Source of the DNA: Klebsormidium nitens
Taxonomy: Eukaryota > Streptophyta > Klebsormidiophyceae > Klebsormidiales > Klebsormidiaceae
NCBI GenBank assembly: GCA_000708835.1
Contig: DF237163.1
Coordinates: 12,673 to 76,672 of the forward strand
Length of the DNA stretch: 64,000 bases
Direction: 5' to 3'
Of this stretch, positions 10,263-30,903 are shown one piece after another; within the stretch, counting starts at the first letter, position 1; every line of letters starts with the position of its first letter. Made by a program: the position numbers and the translations under genes. The notes beneath the pieces were generated by a model, which ran no database searches, had not been told where the DNA came from, and was given only the letters and a program-made list of their open reading frames with translations.

Positions 10263-13200
10263 TTACGATCCCTTCACCTCAGCCAACGCCTCCCTTGTAG
10301 CCATCCCGATGACTTCGTTGGTGGCATTGGGTAGATAGTAGTACTTGCCTGCACGATGGAATGTGTCGATGAGAACCTGTCTGGGAGCAGCTCTTTCAGG
10401 TCAAGCGTCAGGACCAAAGAATCTGGGTGAGGTGCCAGATGAGATCCCTCCGTCCCCAAACCTTCTCGCAAGCTATAGCCAATCTTGGAGTTGCTATAAT
10501 GGATTAGGAATTGGAGATCATTTCCTCAGAATCTTAAACGTCTCAACGAGGAAAGTACAGCTTTTGTATAAACTTTGAACCCTACCTTCAAACCCCTTCT
10601 CAAGACCCTGTGCCGCTAGCAGTAACAATTACTTCTGAATAGCCGAAGCGTATTAACGGCATGCCGCGGTGTGCATGTACAATGGGAGTGTTTTTCGACA
10701 GTCAATCGGAGCCCTCCAAGGCTGTGGACCCATACTCGACACCGCTATTGGAAAAAGCGAATTCCGCCAGATAACTAAGCAGAGTAGTGGGTCGAAGGCT
10801 TACCTTGAGCAACCCGGGCAATCTCTTTGGCAAACCCGGTCGACACAAACTTGTTCTCCGTGTCAATCACCAGCAGTGAATGGCCGGACAGGTACACCTT
10901 CGCGGCGATCCCCAGGATCTCCTCCTGCACATCACAATAGCATGATTTTCAACAACTGTCGCTCTCCTGCGCAACATTTTATACTGTTTATTTCTGCATT
11001 CCCCTGAGTCTGCATTTCCGTTTCTAGGGCGTTGCGAGCCAGTACGAACGGCCCTGCTGGACGGCCGAAGAAGTGTTTGCTTGAGGCTGAATTATAAGCG
11101 GCTAAAGTGCAAGTCCCTCTGCTGTTTTTGTTCGATGTCAATCACGCTGATTCTGTGTCCCGTTGCTATAAGACTCCTACAAGGGCCACGTGGTCACGGA
11201 TTAAGAGCCAAGTGAATCCGGCAGTATCGGGCGTTACTGGGAGACTTTTTTGGAGGCAAGCTTAAAGGGGTGCTCTCGAAACGACAAAATCGTTCCCCAT
11301 AGCAACAAGCAGATACTTGTTTCACTTGGCAATTTCCTGTGCCCAGGCCTTTACGGCATTTCAACGACATCTAACTTCGGTATGCATCCAAGCACAACGT
11401 CAGCACTGTATAGGGCGAAGTTCTCTTCTGCGCTTTCAAGCTGGTCTTCTGCCGGCCGACATCGACTCAACTTCCTCCTAGATTTCTTCATAGATGACCA
11501 GGCTTCCAGCTTACGTCAATGCGGGGATTTTCCTTCTACAGCTGTAAGAGCGATAAAACCAAATCATCTGAACTGAGTCTCACCTTCAGTTCTGCCTGGC
11601 TGGGCCGCGGAGCATCGGGCCCGATAAACCCTTCTTCGCCGAGCGACCGCTTGAGCGGGATGTTGGCCCGACCGTCCGTGAGAACAACAATCATGACACG
11701 TCCGACGTCCCCGCTGGACTGCGCGTTGATGCCCACACGGACCGCCTGGAGAGAAAGCGGAGTCACAGAACGGTGAGAGGGGCTAGTAGGTCCGATCAAA
11801 AGTCCAATACCCAAGTAACAACTTTCTCTGGTTAAGATGAGAAAAGAGCCCAGACTTGGCTTTTTGACAACAGCTGTCACACGCGCCAGGCGAAATGTGC
11901 TAGAACGTAGACTAATTCTAGCGGAGCCGACTTCGGCGACCAGCGCAATGAGACCCCCTTCTGACCGTCAACCGTCTTCCCTCTCGGAACACGGAAAACA
12001 AACACTAACCAACTAGGCAATCTGCTTTTTGCCACGTCGTTTTAAGTGGGACTTGTTCAAAAGAAGTGCAAGGCACAAAGTGGAAGGCAGGGTGAATGGG
12101 AAGGGGGGCGCACCGTGGTCAGGCCGTGGGCCAGGGGCGATCCCCCTCCGCAGGGCAGCCTGTCGAGACGCTTCCTGGCCATGGCGATGGATCGAGAGGG
12201 GGGCAGCAGAACTTCGGCGGCTTCCCCCCGGAAAGGAATGATGGCGACCTGTGGGAGAATTGTTGGCTTGCATTTACATTCACCCTAGTCAACGAGTTCC
12301 TGCCCATTCCCCAGTCCGTAGTGAAAGAGAAGGCGCAACCGCAACGGTGGGCCAAACGCTGCTGCTTTCATCTCGCGGCTTTTTGTTTCGTTCCGCTTCC
12401 GCTCCAGTGCACTGAGAGAAGCAATACCCATCGTTGCACCCCGATCCGGAGGTGCACACAGACCTCAGACACGCTACACTATATGGTACTCAAGTACTGC
12501 ATTCAGGAATTTGCAACAGAATAAGGAGGACGAACGCAGGGTTGAGAGCACTGGTTTGGAACGCTGCTCACCTGGTCTCGGCTCTGGTAGCTCTCGTTGA
12601 GCAGCTGCAGGGCGGCGCCCTTGGCGTTGTTCATGCGGTTCAGGGCCATACTGCCACTGGCGTCCACGACGAAGATGACCTGGCAGAAATGTAATTCGAC
12701 CGTTGGGACTAGGACGAAACAGTCCGGCCCTGAAACCCTGAAACCCTGAAGGCCTACAACCGACCGTTGGGATCTTTACACAAGCTGCTGCACGAAGCGC
12801 CGAGCCCCAAGCCAGTTCTCTGTTTCGCTGGCTCAATGTGCCCCCTCGTAACAGGTGATTGTAGTCCCTGTCTAGGAAAACCGGCGATTGCAAATCGGCC
12901 CTGGGCGCTACGGATTGCGTCCTGCAGCATCTCTGAATTCCTACCATTCACAACAGTTGACCGACATGCGCAGTCGAAGCTGTGGAAAACAGACACGTCA
13001 AAAGCTTCTCCAAAAGTCGGACATGCACACGCGGCTTTGCAATTCGGAAATTGCTCACGGGTTGTCAGAGTCCTAAATCGGCCGCTTCGTTTCAGCATAC
13101 ACCACTGGGCTTGTTGGACGGGCAGCCATGAGTAGGCTGAACTTTTGGTGCATTCATAACAGTACACACTGCGACGTCTTTTCACTACGAAGCGGGACGC

Positions 13201-16200
13201 CCAACCTCTAGAGTAGCCAACGCACACCCAGATTCTCTTTTCGAGCCTCCCTGCATCAGGACTCTCCCGAGGGGCTCAGCGCCCAAAGTCTCGACCACGT
13301 AGCCGACAGCGAAAATGCCCAACTCTCTGCATGAAAATCGCTAACCCTGAAACACTCCACCAGCAAGGAACCGTACGAGATCCAGGAGGTGCAAAAGGAT
13401 TTGCATCAGCACTCACCAGGGCGCCTGCCTTGCGCGCCATACGCTTGGTCCGCACGTCCGTGTCCTCAACGTACACTTTCTTGATGCGCGCCCGGCCGGA
13501 CTCCGCGCGCTCTCGCCGCGCCTTCTGGAATGGAGCCGCGGCGCGCAGGGTGGCGTCAACGGCCAACCGGATCACCCTGCCCTGTACTCACGAGAAGGGG
13601 ATGTCTGAGTTTCGGTGTGTAAAATACAGTCGCATGGCCGAAGAGCTCAATCGTTCTCGGTAACATTTCCAGGAGCCCCTTCTTAGCCAGATGTAAACGC
13701 ATGTCTAAAGAATCGCTTCTCTTTCGTCTGACATGTTCTCTTCCCTTGCGATGCATCTGTTTTCGACAAAACTGCAACTGCCAACATCTAACTACGATTC
13801 GTCACTGCACACCTGAGAAAGCACGAGCCGGTTGTGGCGCCTTTGATCTTGCAAGGGTCCCATACAGTCCCCAATCTATAATCATAGAAGCTTTGAAAAC
13901 TACCCGAAGTCACTAAAATGGAAAGAACACCGACCTTGGGCAGCATGGGCTTGATGTAGCGCCCGCGGTCCTGCGAGAAGATGAGGTTCTTCGAGCGCCC
14001 CGCCTTGCCCTTGCGCTTCTGCGCCTGCTGCGCAAACATGAGCAGCTCCGGGTCTTGCAGCCCGCCCTCCGCGTCAAACACAAACTCCTCGGGGACCTGG
14101 TCCGGCTGCTCGTCCGGCTCCTCCTTGTCGTCATCCTCCTCCTCTTCCTGAAAGGCAAGAGATCCATTGGATGAGTGCCACGTGGCAGGTGATCAAATCT
14201 GCTCGAACTTGACAAGTCTAAAAACGGCACGAACACGAACTCCTCGGGGACCTGGTCCGGCTGCTCGTCCGGCTCCTCCTTGTCGTCGTCCTCCTCCTCT
14301 TCCTGAAAGACAAGACAGCCATTGAATGAGCGCCATGTGGCAGGTGCGAAAACCTGTGCGAATTTTACATGACAAGAAACGACATGAACACGAACTCCTC
14401 GGGGACTTGGTCCGGCTGCTCGTCCGGCTCCTCCTTGTCGTCGTCCTCCTCTTCCTCCTGTTGAAAACGGAAAAAGTTTTGACACGGCCTTCTTGGGGAT
14501 TCGATCCGTTTACTCGTCCGCCATATCCGTTTTTGCAATTTGCTGCGGCAATGCAATCAACTCTGGCAAGCAAAGTCTCAAGAAAGAAGGCGTTTGCTCA
14601 CTCATTGTGCTCGATAGTGCTCGGACCCAAGCTTGCCATCATATAAACAACCATGGCTCTCAATTGCACAACTGTTTAGTAATAGACCCGAAAACAAACG
14701 AAGAAAAAGAGAATTGGTCTCAGACCTCTTCCTTTTCCTTTTCGTCTTCCTCCTCGTCTTGAGCCTGAGGCGGCTGCGGCGGGGGCGGGGGCGGGGGAGG
14801 CGGCTGCTGGTCAGGAGGCACGTCCATATAGATGGAGCGGGGCAGGATCACCAGCTTCACCTGTATAAGCAAGCGGAGCAGTTGACAAAATTAGTTTTGA
14901 ATATATGGTGAAACGGGATGATGAGACAAAAAACCAAAAAGCAGGAAAACTTAGTTAGCTGGTCATGAGGGCACGTCCATGTAGATGGAGCGGGGCAGGG
15001 TCACCAGCTTCACCTGCATAAGCAAACAGGGACTTTGATAGCTCTTTCTCGATACAGCGGTTCCCAAGCAGCCTGCCAGTCTGCCTGTAAAAAAGTTCGT
15101 CAATCTCTTACTGAGTGAACTTCATCTGATTTGGTTTATACTATAACTGGCATGTTGCTCCAGTGAAGTTGTGTATGTGTATGGGCTTGAGGTGAGGAGA
15201 CAAGAAAGGGAACACAAGAGAACGTTTGAAAAGAGTAGCTCGGTGACTGGCTCACTGTTCTCCCCAGCTTAACCCATTTGGCAAGCTCAACGCTGGTCAA
15301 TATGTAGTATTTCTCTTATGGTCGAACAGGGAAGAATCGCCCCAGATTGAGCCTTATAATCCAAGCACTCATACAATGCAATCCACATGAGATAGCTTCC
15401 CCCTGGTCTTCCAAGCCAAGTAGAACTATGCAATGTGATACCACAACTGTCAAAGAATTTGCAGCTTTTCGAGAGGGGCTCGGGCAGTTTTACCAATCAA
15501 TGCATCCAACGACTATGTTCAACAATAGCAGGGCTGTTGCAACCAGCGACTCTTGAGAAGACACTTACCGCATCAGTCAGATCACCCTCACTGACGTAGT
15601 CCCTCTGCTCGAATGCTGCCAGGGCCTTGGCAACCTTCATGGCGTAGATCTCCGCTCGGTGCCCCTGCAAGTGACCAGGCACCGGTTTTACTTATGCAGT
15701 CTGGTTTGCAAATGAGCCCGCTGATTGACGTTCCAGCTTCTTTTGAAGCAGTGCCAAACCAATTCTTCCCAGCCCCAACAATCTGAAGCGTCCTCAGCCT
15801 TAAAGAAACAGTATACGCAACACTCCCATTTGAAACAGTACAGCCCCAGTCCCTCAATTCCTTGTTGCTAATCTGCTTTCAACAGGTACTCCTGCATCTC
15901 TTCAGGATCTAGCCCCAAGTGCAGAATCCTTCGAGAGTACGATGGTAAAAATGTTGAGAAGGTAGCGTCCTCCAAACCTGCCTAGCGGCAGGATGACGAG
16001 CGTGTATCATTCTTTGAAAACCAGCTTACCTGCACTTGTCCGCGAATCGCCTCCGTCACGAGATAGTTGATCTGCTTAGACGTGATCTTCACGTCCCTCA
16101 GATACTCCCTAGCAAGAATCACCTGCATGAGCAACAATCGTTGGTTTGACATCCAGCGGAAGCAACAGGCAAGAATCAGCCCTCCAAATAGTCCCCGACT

Positions 16201-19200
16201 ATATTCAATGTGTACGTAAGGACACTTTCAGCCCCTTGGCACCCCTTCGATGAGCTACTCAGGACACTAGCTCCTTCGCATCTACTGACAGCGGCCTTTG
16301 AGATCAAGCCTCCAACATGTGTTTAGCAGCTCTACTTACACTCCCATCCCCTCTATATCCAACCGTATGGACAGGCCAGACTTGGTCTGTAACAGCCAAG
16401 TCCTGATGTCATTCCCCACCTTTTCATTGAGTCTCATGATCTATAAACCAATTCAGAAACATGTGCTCCCACTCACGTTTGTCTTCATCTGCTCCGTCGC
16501 CTCCCTAGCTTTCTCCTCGACGCCCGCTGCATTGTCTTGGTAACTCTCTGCCAGCCCCACGGCTTCTATTCTGTCCTCGAACGGCAGGTCAAAATCGGCA
16601 CTGCAAAGAAGCACACCATACAACGAAAGTGAATAGAAGGTTGGAAATGTGAGGATGAAGACAGGCAACGATGCACACATTGGGAGGGCTCTAAAAGCCA
16701 CTGCTTTCAGAGGTCGGACACTGATCTCAGCACACCTTGCCCCTACTTTCTGTCAGACGCGCACACAACGAAGCCCTTATGGTCCTATTGTTAAGGTGCG
16801 GAAGAAGACGTGTACGTCGTGGCTGAAATGCAATTGTAAGATTCCTTTTCCAATCATAAGCAATCCTCTTTTGGTCCTTGCAGCAAATTTGACGTCTAGT
16901 TGTTGGGAGCCAGAAACAATCTGCTCATTATCACCGAGCTATGACGCCATGCTTACTTCAGGTTGATTGCAATCCGGTCAAACAGATGCTTGCGGAAGTC
17001 CCCCTCCTCCGGATTATACGTCGCAATCAGGAGCGGTTTGCACGGGTGCTTGAAACTGATCCCCTCTCGCTCCACTCGTACCCAGCCCTCTGTCAGCACA
17101 TTCAGCAGCAAATTGCTGATCCCCTCATCGAGCAGGTTGATTTCGTCCACGTAAAGAACCCCCCGGTGCGCTTCCGCTAGCAGCCCTGGCTGGTAGATAG
17201 TCTGTCCGGACTGGATGGATAGCTCCACATCGACGGAACCAATCAGTCGGTCTTCAGTGATTCCAAGGGGAATCTGCATGGGACAAAGGACGAGTCATGT
17301 TGGGATGTATGGGACAATTCATCTTTGGCTTCTTCAAGGAGGGAGGGGCTCGAAAAATCATAAAACCAACACGGTAAAGTTCCCTGGCACGAAGGAAGCT
17401 GTGCCAGGCTGGGGGGAAAGCCATATCCTGGCTTGTTTTTGAAAAAGTCACTGGCACCTGACGTGCAATCCCGACTAACGCTTAAATCGATGAGTTCCAT
17501 TTTTTACAAACGCTTGCCTGTGGACCTACGGAGAATGGCCAACAGCGGTAAATTATTGCATGAAACCCCAAACCCTAGATTCTGAAACCCTGAGTCATGC
17601 ATTTACCTGAACGAAAGGAGCCTTCTTGATCAGCGTCTTCACGTTCCCCTCGTCATCATATTTAAGGTTATCGCTCAGTTTGTCCTCCCACCTGCACCAG
17701 TTACAATGCTGTCAGGAAGCTCTCCTTCTCCTTCTTTACTTTTGAGGGGTAGCTTCTGAAAATGTAACACCAAGGAACACTGCGAGATCAACGACTAGAG
17801 AAATGTCTTCCTGCTTGAGGGAAAGAAGCAAAAAGAATTGGTGGTGGTTTTTGTCCATTCAAGGAAGCAACGCTCTCCTCCCCAGCATACCTGCCAATTC
17901 TGATGCTTTCAGCATTTCATCACCTGCCACTCAAATGCCACTCAATTGAAAAGGCTTCTGGGTGGTTCGCCCTAGAAATCCATACACCCAAACAGAAGGT
18001 GTGTTTCTTCATCTGGGGGTCTGCAAAAGAAGCCAAATTTCCCATTTTCCTGGGCTCCGAGCTGGTGAAAACTGTTCCAATTGCAGAAGCAACCCTTATA
18101 ATGTTCATTCACTAACAAACTGTGAAAAGACCAGGTTTCAGAAAGTCAGATAGTGCAAGCAACACACATTTGCACACCTGCATTGCCTCAAGCTGATGCA
18201 GTTTTGTGCTGCATAGAAAACCGCGAAAATATCTCACTCCCTAGGCTTGTTCGGGTCTGCATTGCACATGCTCCCGTCAATGCATTCGATCGGTGGCAAA
18301 ATCTCGTGCAACCCGCGCGCCATCACCGTTTTGGCGGTGCCCTTCTTTCCGGAAATTGCAATCCCCCCGAGGTCATTGTCAATGGCTCCGAGAAGAAGGG
18401 CGGTTTTTATTGACTCCTGCAAATCACAGCGATCCATCTCGTCAAGAAATGGTACATGAGGCCACTTTCAAAAGAGCTACAAGTAGCTTATAATGTTGGC
18501 CGGAAACGGCTCCGTTGTGAGAGGACCGAAACTTTAAGAGTGACTTTCATCTCCAGCATTGGCAGACCGAGTTCAAAAATAGAAAGGTACATCTTCACAG
18601 CATCTCAAAAAAGATTCAATGTCCCTGCCTTGATCATCCTGAAGAGCTCTAGTAAATAAGGGGCGACCTTCAGCGGATGAAAAGTGGAATGTTGCACGGA
18701 TGTTTCTCAAGAATGCAAAATAGGGTTTGAGAAACAGACACTAACTGCACCCGTCTCAACACAAAAACCAGTCCAGGACATCTGCGCCAGTCCGACCACA
18801 CTCCTCAAATCATTACCAGCGCCAACTTTACCAGGCAATGCAGAAGGAGAGCGCATTTGCAAGCACACGTACAATGCTCAACACATAACTTTGAGCTGAA
18901 AGATGCTGCATTCTTCTACCATAGAAACAGCTTTCTCTGGATTGAGGTTGCCTTGCGCCATGCCACGTCAGGTGGCCAAGAAGGCACAAGCTTTCTTCTT
19001 GGCGAGCGAAACATTATTGTCCAGCGTAAGTGGAAATGCAATCTGCACTGTATTAGAACCTGACAAGCGACTCACTTGTCCAACTACTGCTGCTAGTGGG
19101 AAGTATGTCCTTCCGGAAAAGTAGGACGCCCCATCCTGACCAGCCGGAGGGGGCTCCCCGTTGGCAGCATCCTCAGCTTCCGAAGCACGCAACCTGTCCT

Positions 19201-19528
19201 CAGGCTCTCCTGTCTCTGCCGACGGTGGCTCCGCTACCGAGACCGCTCTACAGCTTTGCCGTCTTTGTCTACCTCGCCCCAGCTGCAATGCACCAACTCC
19301 GCTGGACAACCCTTCAATACACCGGGTGCCCTCTAAACCCAGTGCCAAAAAGCTTTCTCCGCAGCCCTTGCTTGCGGGAAGCTTCCTACCATGGAACGAG
19401 CTGCAAAGAGGGGGCGCCCTCAAGAAGGTCCTACTACTGCTCAGCTCTGTTTGGCCCCGTGAAAGTGTCTCTGCACCGAGCTGCACCCCCTGGCTAAGGC
19501 CTCGGCAAGCACTACGGGTTGCAGCCAT
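10263..19528 (-). CDS. CHLD: Magnesium-chelatase subunit D, plastid
   Basis: Subunit of the ATP-dependent Mg-chelatase that inserts Mg2+ into protoporphyrin IX in the plastid, the first committed step of chlorophyll synthesis. The model gives 823 aa in 15 exons, all phases closing: 19076-19528, 18238-18416, 17607-17691, 16957-17273, 16477-16600, 16030-16122, 15569-15664, 14726-14860, 13935-14147, 13417-13581, 12572-12679, 12114-12248, 11584-11745, 10804-10924, 10263-10348. The ATG at 19528 opens a Ser/Arg-rich transit peptide; conservation begins at [11 protein letters not shown]. The AAA+ part shows a Walker-A-like GKKGTAKT (174-181) and [13 protein letters not shown] polyproline/acidic linker (about 464-518) precedes the von Willebrand A domain with the MIDAS motif DASGS (626-630), [11 protein letters not shown] and TDGRAN. 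It is longer than the roughly 760 aa typical of plants, mainly in the N-terminus. Duplicated exon edges inside two introns are listed separately. Confidence 0.96.
14232..14302 (-). repeat. CHLD acidic-exon edge, copy 2
   Basis: Second member of the three-copy array. The acceptor CTTTCAG ends at 14303, and the exon edge from 14302 encodes the same acidic string through PEEFVF in phase 0, then diverges. The 80 bp of intron upstream of this copy aligns with the intron upstream of the functional copy (shared CATTG.ATGAG.GCCA.GTGGCAGGTG pattern), so the duplicated unit spans intron plus exon edge. Confidence 0.85.
14381..14457 (-). repeat. CHLD acidic-exon edge, upstream copy 1
   Basis: On the minus strand an acceptor ending CAACAG is followed from 14457 by a 5' exon edge encoding [17 protein letters not shown] and on to PEEFVF, in phase 0, then by a stop after about 30 codons. 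It is the first of three copies spaced exactly 155 bp apart (exon-edge starts 14457, 14302, 14147). Only the last copy continues into the conserved DAEGGL sequence of CHLD. The intron upstream of this copy has diverged from the other two. Confidence 0.85.
14970..15013 (-). repeat. CHLD exon-8 edge, decoy copy with stop
   Basis: Exon 8 starts at 14860 with [15 protein letters not shown] after the acceptor TATACAG. A second copy starts at 15013, 153 bp upstream, after the acceptor TTATGCAG, and encodes [16 protein letters not shown] followed at once by TGA. Both are in the same phase. The upstream acceptor is a good match to consensus, so its use would give a truncated protein or a decay-targeted message. 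It therefore behaves as a decoy or poison acceptor. Confidence 0.85.
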
Positions 19529-20417
19529 CTTCCCTACTGTTTCAGTACACTCACATTAAGGACACGCAAAAGGTTCCAAGGATAAATGTCTCTTGCTTTT
19601 TCTAGTCACTAGTGTTGATTGAGCAAGCTGCATTCCCCTCAGCTGCGCCCGCTTCCTACCAGCGTTTATTCATGGGACGTGATACTAAGTGGTATCTCTG
19701 CATTCTGAATCCGGACCCTCCTTCTCTGGTCGTCTGCAACTTCGTCGCCCTCCAATGCCTAGACACTCGCTGCTGATGTCAAGCAAAGCGCCTGCCTCAC
19801 CATGTCCTTCTCTGGGTTCGGAGTTCCCTTGTGCTGTTCAAATTCTCTTTGCTGCCCCGGGCTTTTTCCTTGTGGATAGAGCAAAGCTGCAAATCCGCTG
19901 TGACAACCTCTGCCGAATCGAGTGCACTTTTCGCATCTTGGATTTCCAATGCTGCATTCCTATTGGCTACAACCGCTCAGCTGCCCACAGTGAGATTCCA
20001 AAACCGGGTGCTGCCCGGGGCGTCCATCTAAGTGCTTCTCGGGCAGTATTGAAAACCCCCGGGTGCCAATGCCCGGGGGCTACCAAAACGGAAGCCGTCC
20101 GTTGCCCTCCCAGTCTGGAAATCCACGGCTCTCAAGGTGGTCGGGTGCAGTAAGTCGAATCCACGGATGAGTTTGCAAAGAGGGCTCAGTTCGATGGATC
20201 GACGGTTACAAATGGTCTGAATTTGAGCTGCTTCGTGGGCAAGCATCTCGAAAGCCACGTAGAAAGTTCTCAAGGGGAAAAGTGCAAGGTTTTCAGCCTT
20301 TCCAGGAGGGCGTTGTCAAAATCTTAGTGACACAAGCGTGATCGCACTTTGTATGTAGCTCAGCGCTGTGGTCTACCTCTGTTGGGAAATCGCAGCATTG
20401 CATTTGCCTTCCCTTCC
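19529..20417. promoter_or_regulatory. Shared divergent promoter interval of CHLD and GR
   Basis: This 889-bp gap separates the start codons of two divergently transcribed genes for plastid proteins (CHLD on minus, GR on plus). It must contain both promoters and 5' leaders. I see no clean TATA box close enough to either start to assign, and no convincing long open frame with coding character. Joint light or redox regulation is an inference from geometry only. Confidence 0.55.
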
Positions 20418-29536
<9,119 letters not shown>

Positions 29537-30903
29537 AAAGGCGAGCAAGATTGAGGCTGGAGTCTTTGGGGATGGCAGATTGCATTTCTTAAAAGGGATG
29601 TAGCACTTGCTTAGGATCTTACAGAGCAGATTTCAGTTTCTCCAATTCAAGAATTGATTCAATGAAAGGACGGACACCTGTAGACCTTGTACAGCTAAAT
29701 TGCTGGCCGCACCTGGACCGCATGACCATATGCTAAGAACGGGCGGCTCAATCTGTACGTACTAGTTCTGGAAAGCCGGTTGTTTCAATCCGATGCCGGC
29801 ATTAGTTTGTCTTTGAATCACGCGTTACGCGGTGAACTCAATTACATTGTGGCACTCATCCAGATTTACTATCTTACAAAATGCTGCCTAAAATTACCGT
29901 ACACGGACACAGCTTCAACCAAATGAATTTCTGAAGTTCTGGTCTTAATCCGAGTCCAGCTCCGGCATGCAATCATTGCAATGGCACTGAACACCACAGA
30001 CGGTAGAAATTCGTAGAATGTATGCCCCGTAACTCGGTTGGATTCTATACCTTTCTTACAGATCACTCATGGCGGCCAGCTCGACATGCGCCTGTCATGC
30101 TTAGTACGTCTTTCGATTTGCCGCGCTCTTGAGTTCTTTGGTTGGGCATGGGCGCCAGCATCATAGCTGCGGCCGCCACGTACAGGCCCGCGTTACGATC
30201 GATCTATATCCACTCTATATCCCTGCGCAAATTATAGTATCTGATTGGATCACTGCTTCGATTTTAAGAGTAGCATACACATGCGCTGACATGCAACTGC
30301 TGATACGGCGGTGAGAATGATTGTCCGACGATCGACTGGACGCGTGCCGTCGCATCCTGCTGCACTTTGTCTGAACTGCGGCGTGTGGACCGCTAGTTGT
30401 TGCCGGCCAGTTGGCGACCACAGTGCGATAAAAGTTGGAAAGCCATGGTGCACTCAGCACTGGCTTCTGGCAAGGCTTTGTACCGTACATTCGCAGTTTT
30501 TGTCCATGCAAGTAATCAGACAATGGTCCTGTCAATCGGCCTGGGCATTTGCCGCGATCGCGACTGCACACACTGCACGGAGCACTTGACTAGATATATG
30601 GGCCCGCGACCGGGATCCACGCAACATAAGCGCGTCGAATCCATGAAAAGCACCACGCACAGCTGCGGGATCACTCAACATGCAACTATATAGGAATATA
30701 GCCATCATCTTACGTACCCAATGTCTACGTACCCAACCGTACTGAATGTATACTGCAGCACATGTTTGAATCAAGAACAGCCGAGCTTCTCGAGCTTCGA
30801 GAAACCGAGCAGCAAAGTTAACTTGAGACTCGCATGCTCTTCTGTCTTTCGACACTTGTAGAAGGAAGCCAGACAGATAACGACAGCTGGTACGGTCCTC
30901 CTT
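29537..30903. other. Convergent intergenic island, CATGCA-rich
   Basis: This is the 3'-to-3' gap between GR (plus) and the CYB5D1 homologue (minus). No coding region is supported. From about 30090 to 30840 the composition resembles the 9.1-9.8 kb island: GCGGCCGC near 30168, GATCGATC, CATGCGCTGACATGCA at about 30280-30297, GCATGC near 30832, and TATATGGGCCC near 30595. I do not find terminal repeats that would define a mobile element. Confidence 0.5.

Noticed and set aside
12096-12524. Plus-strand open frame of about 140 codons
   Set aside because: It is antisense to CHLD exon 12, whose translation matches the conserved von Willebrand domain.
13913-14485. Long minus-strand frame running through all three acidic copies as one exon
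   Set aside because: It passes through intron sequence and leaves the conserved frame in the third copy (155 is not a multiple of three), so it cannot encode the CHLD linker followed by DAEGGL.
20349-20417. N-terminal extension of GR from 20349
   Set aside because: The codon at 20349 is TTG. The ATG at 20418 begins a good targeting peptide.
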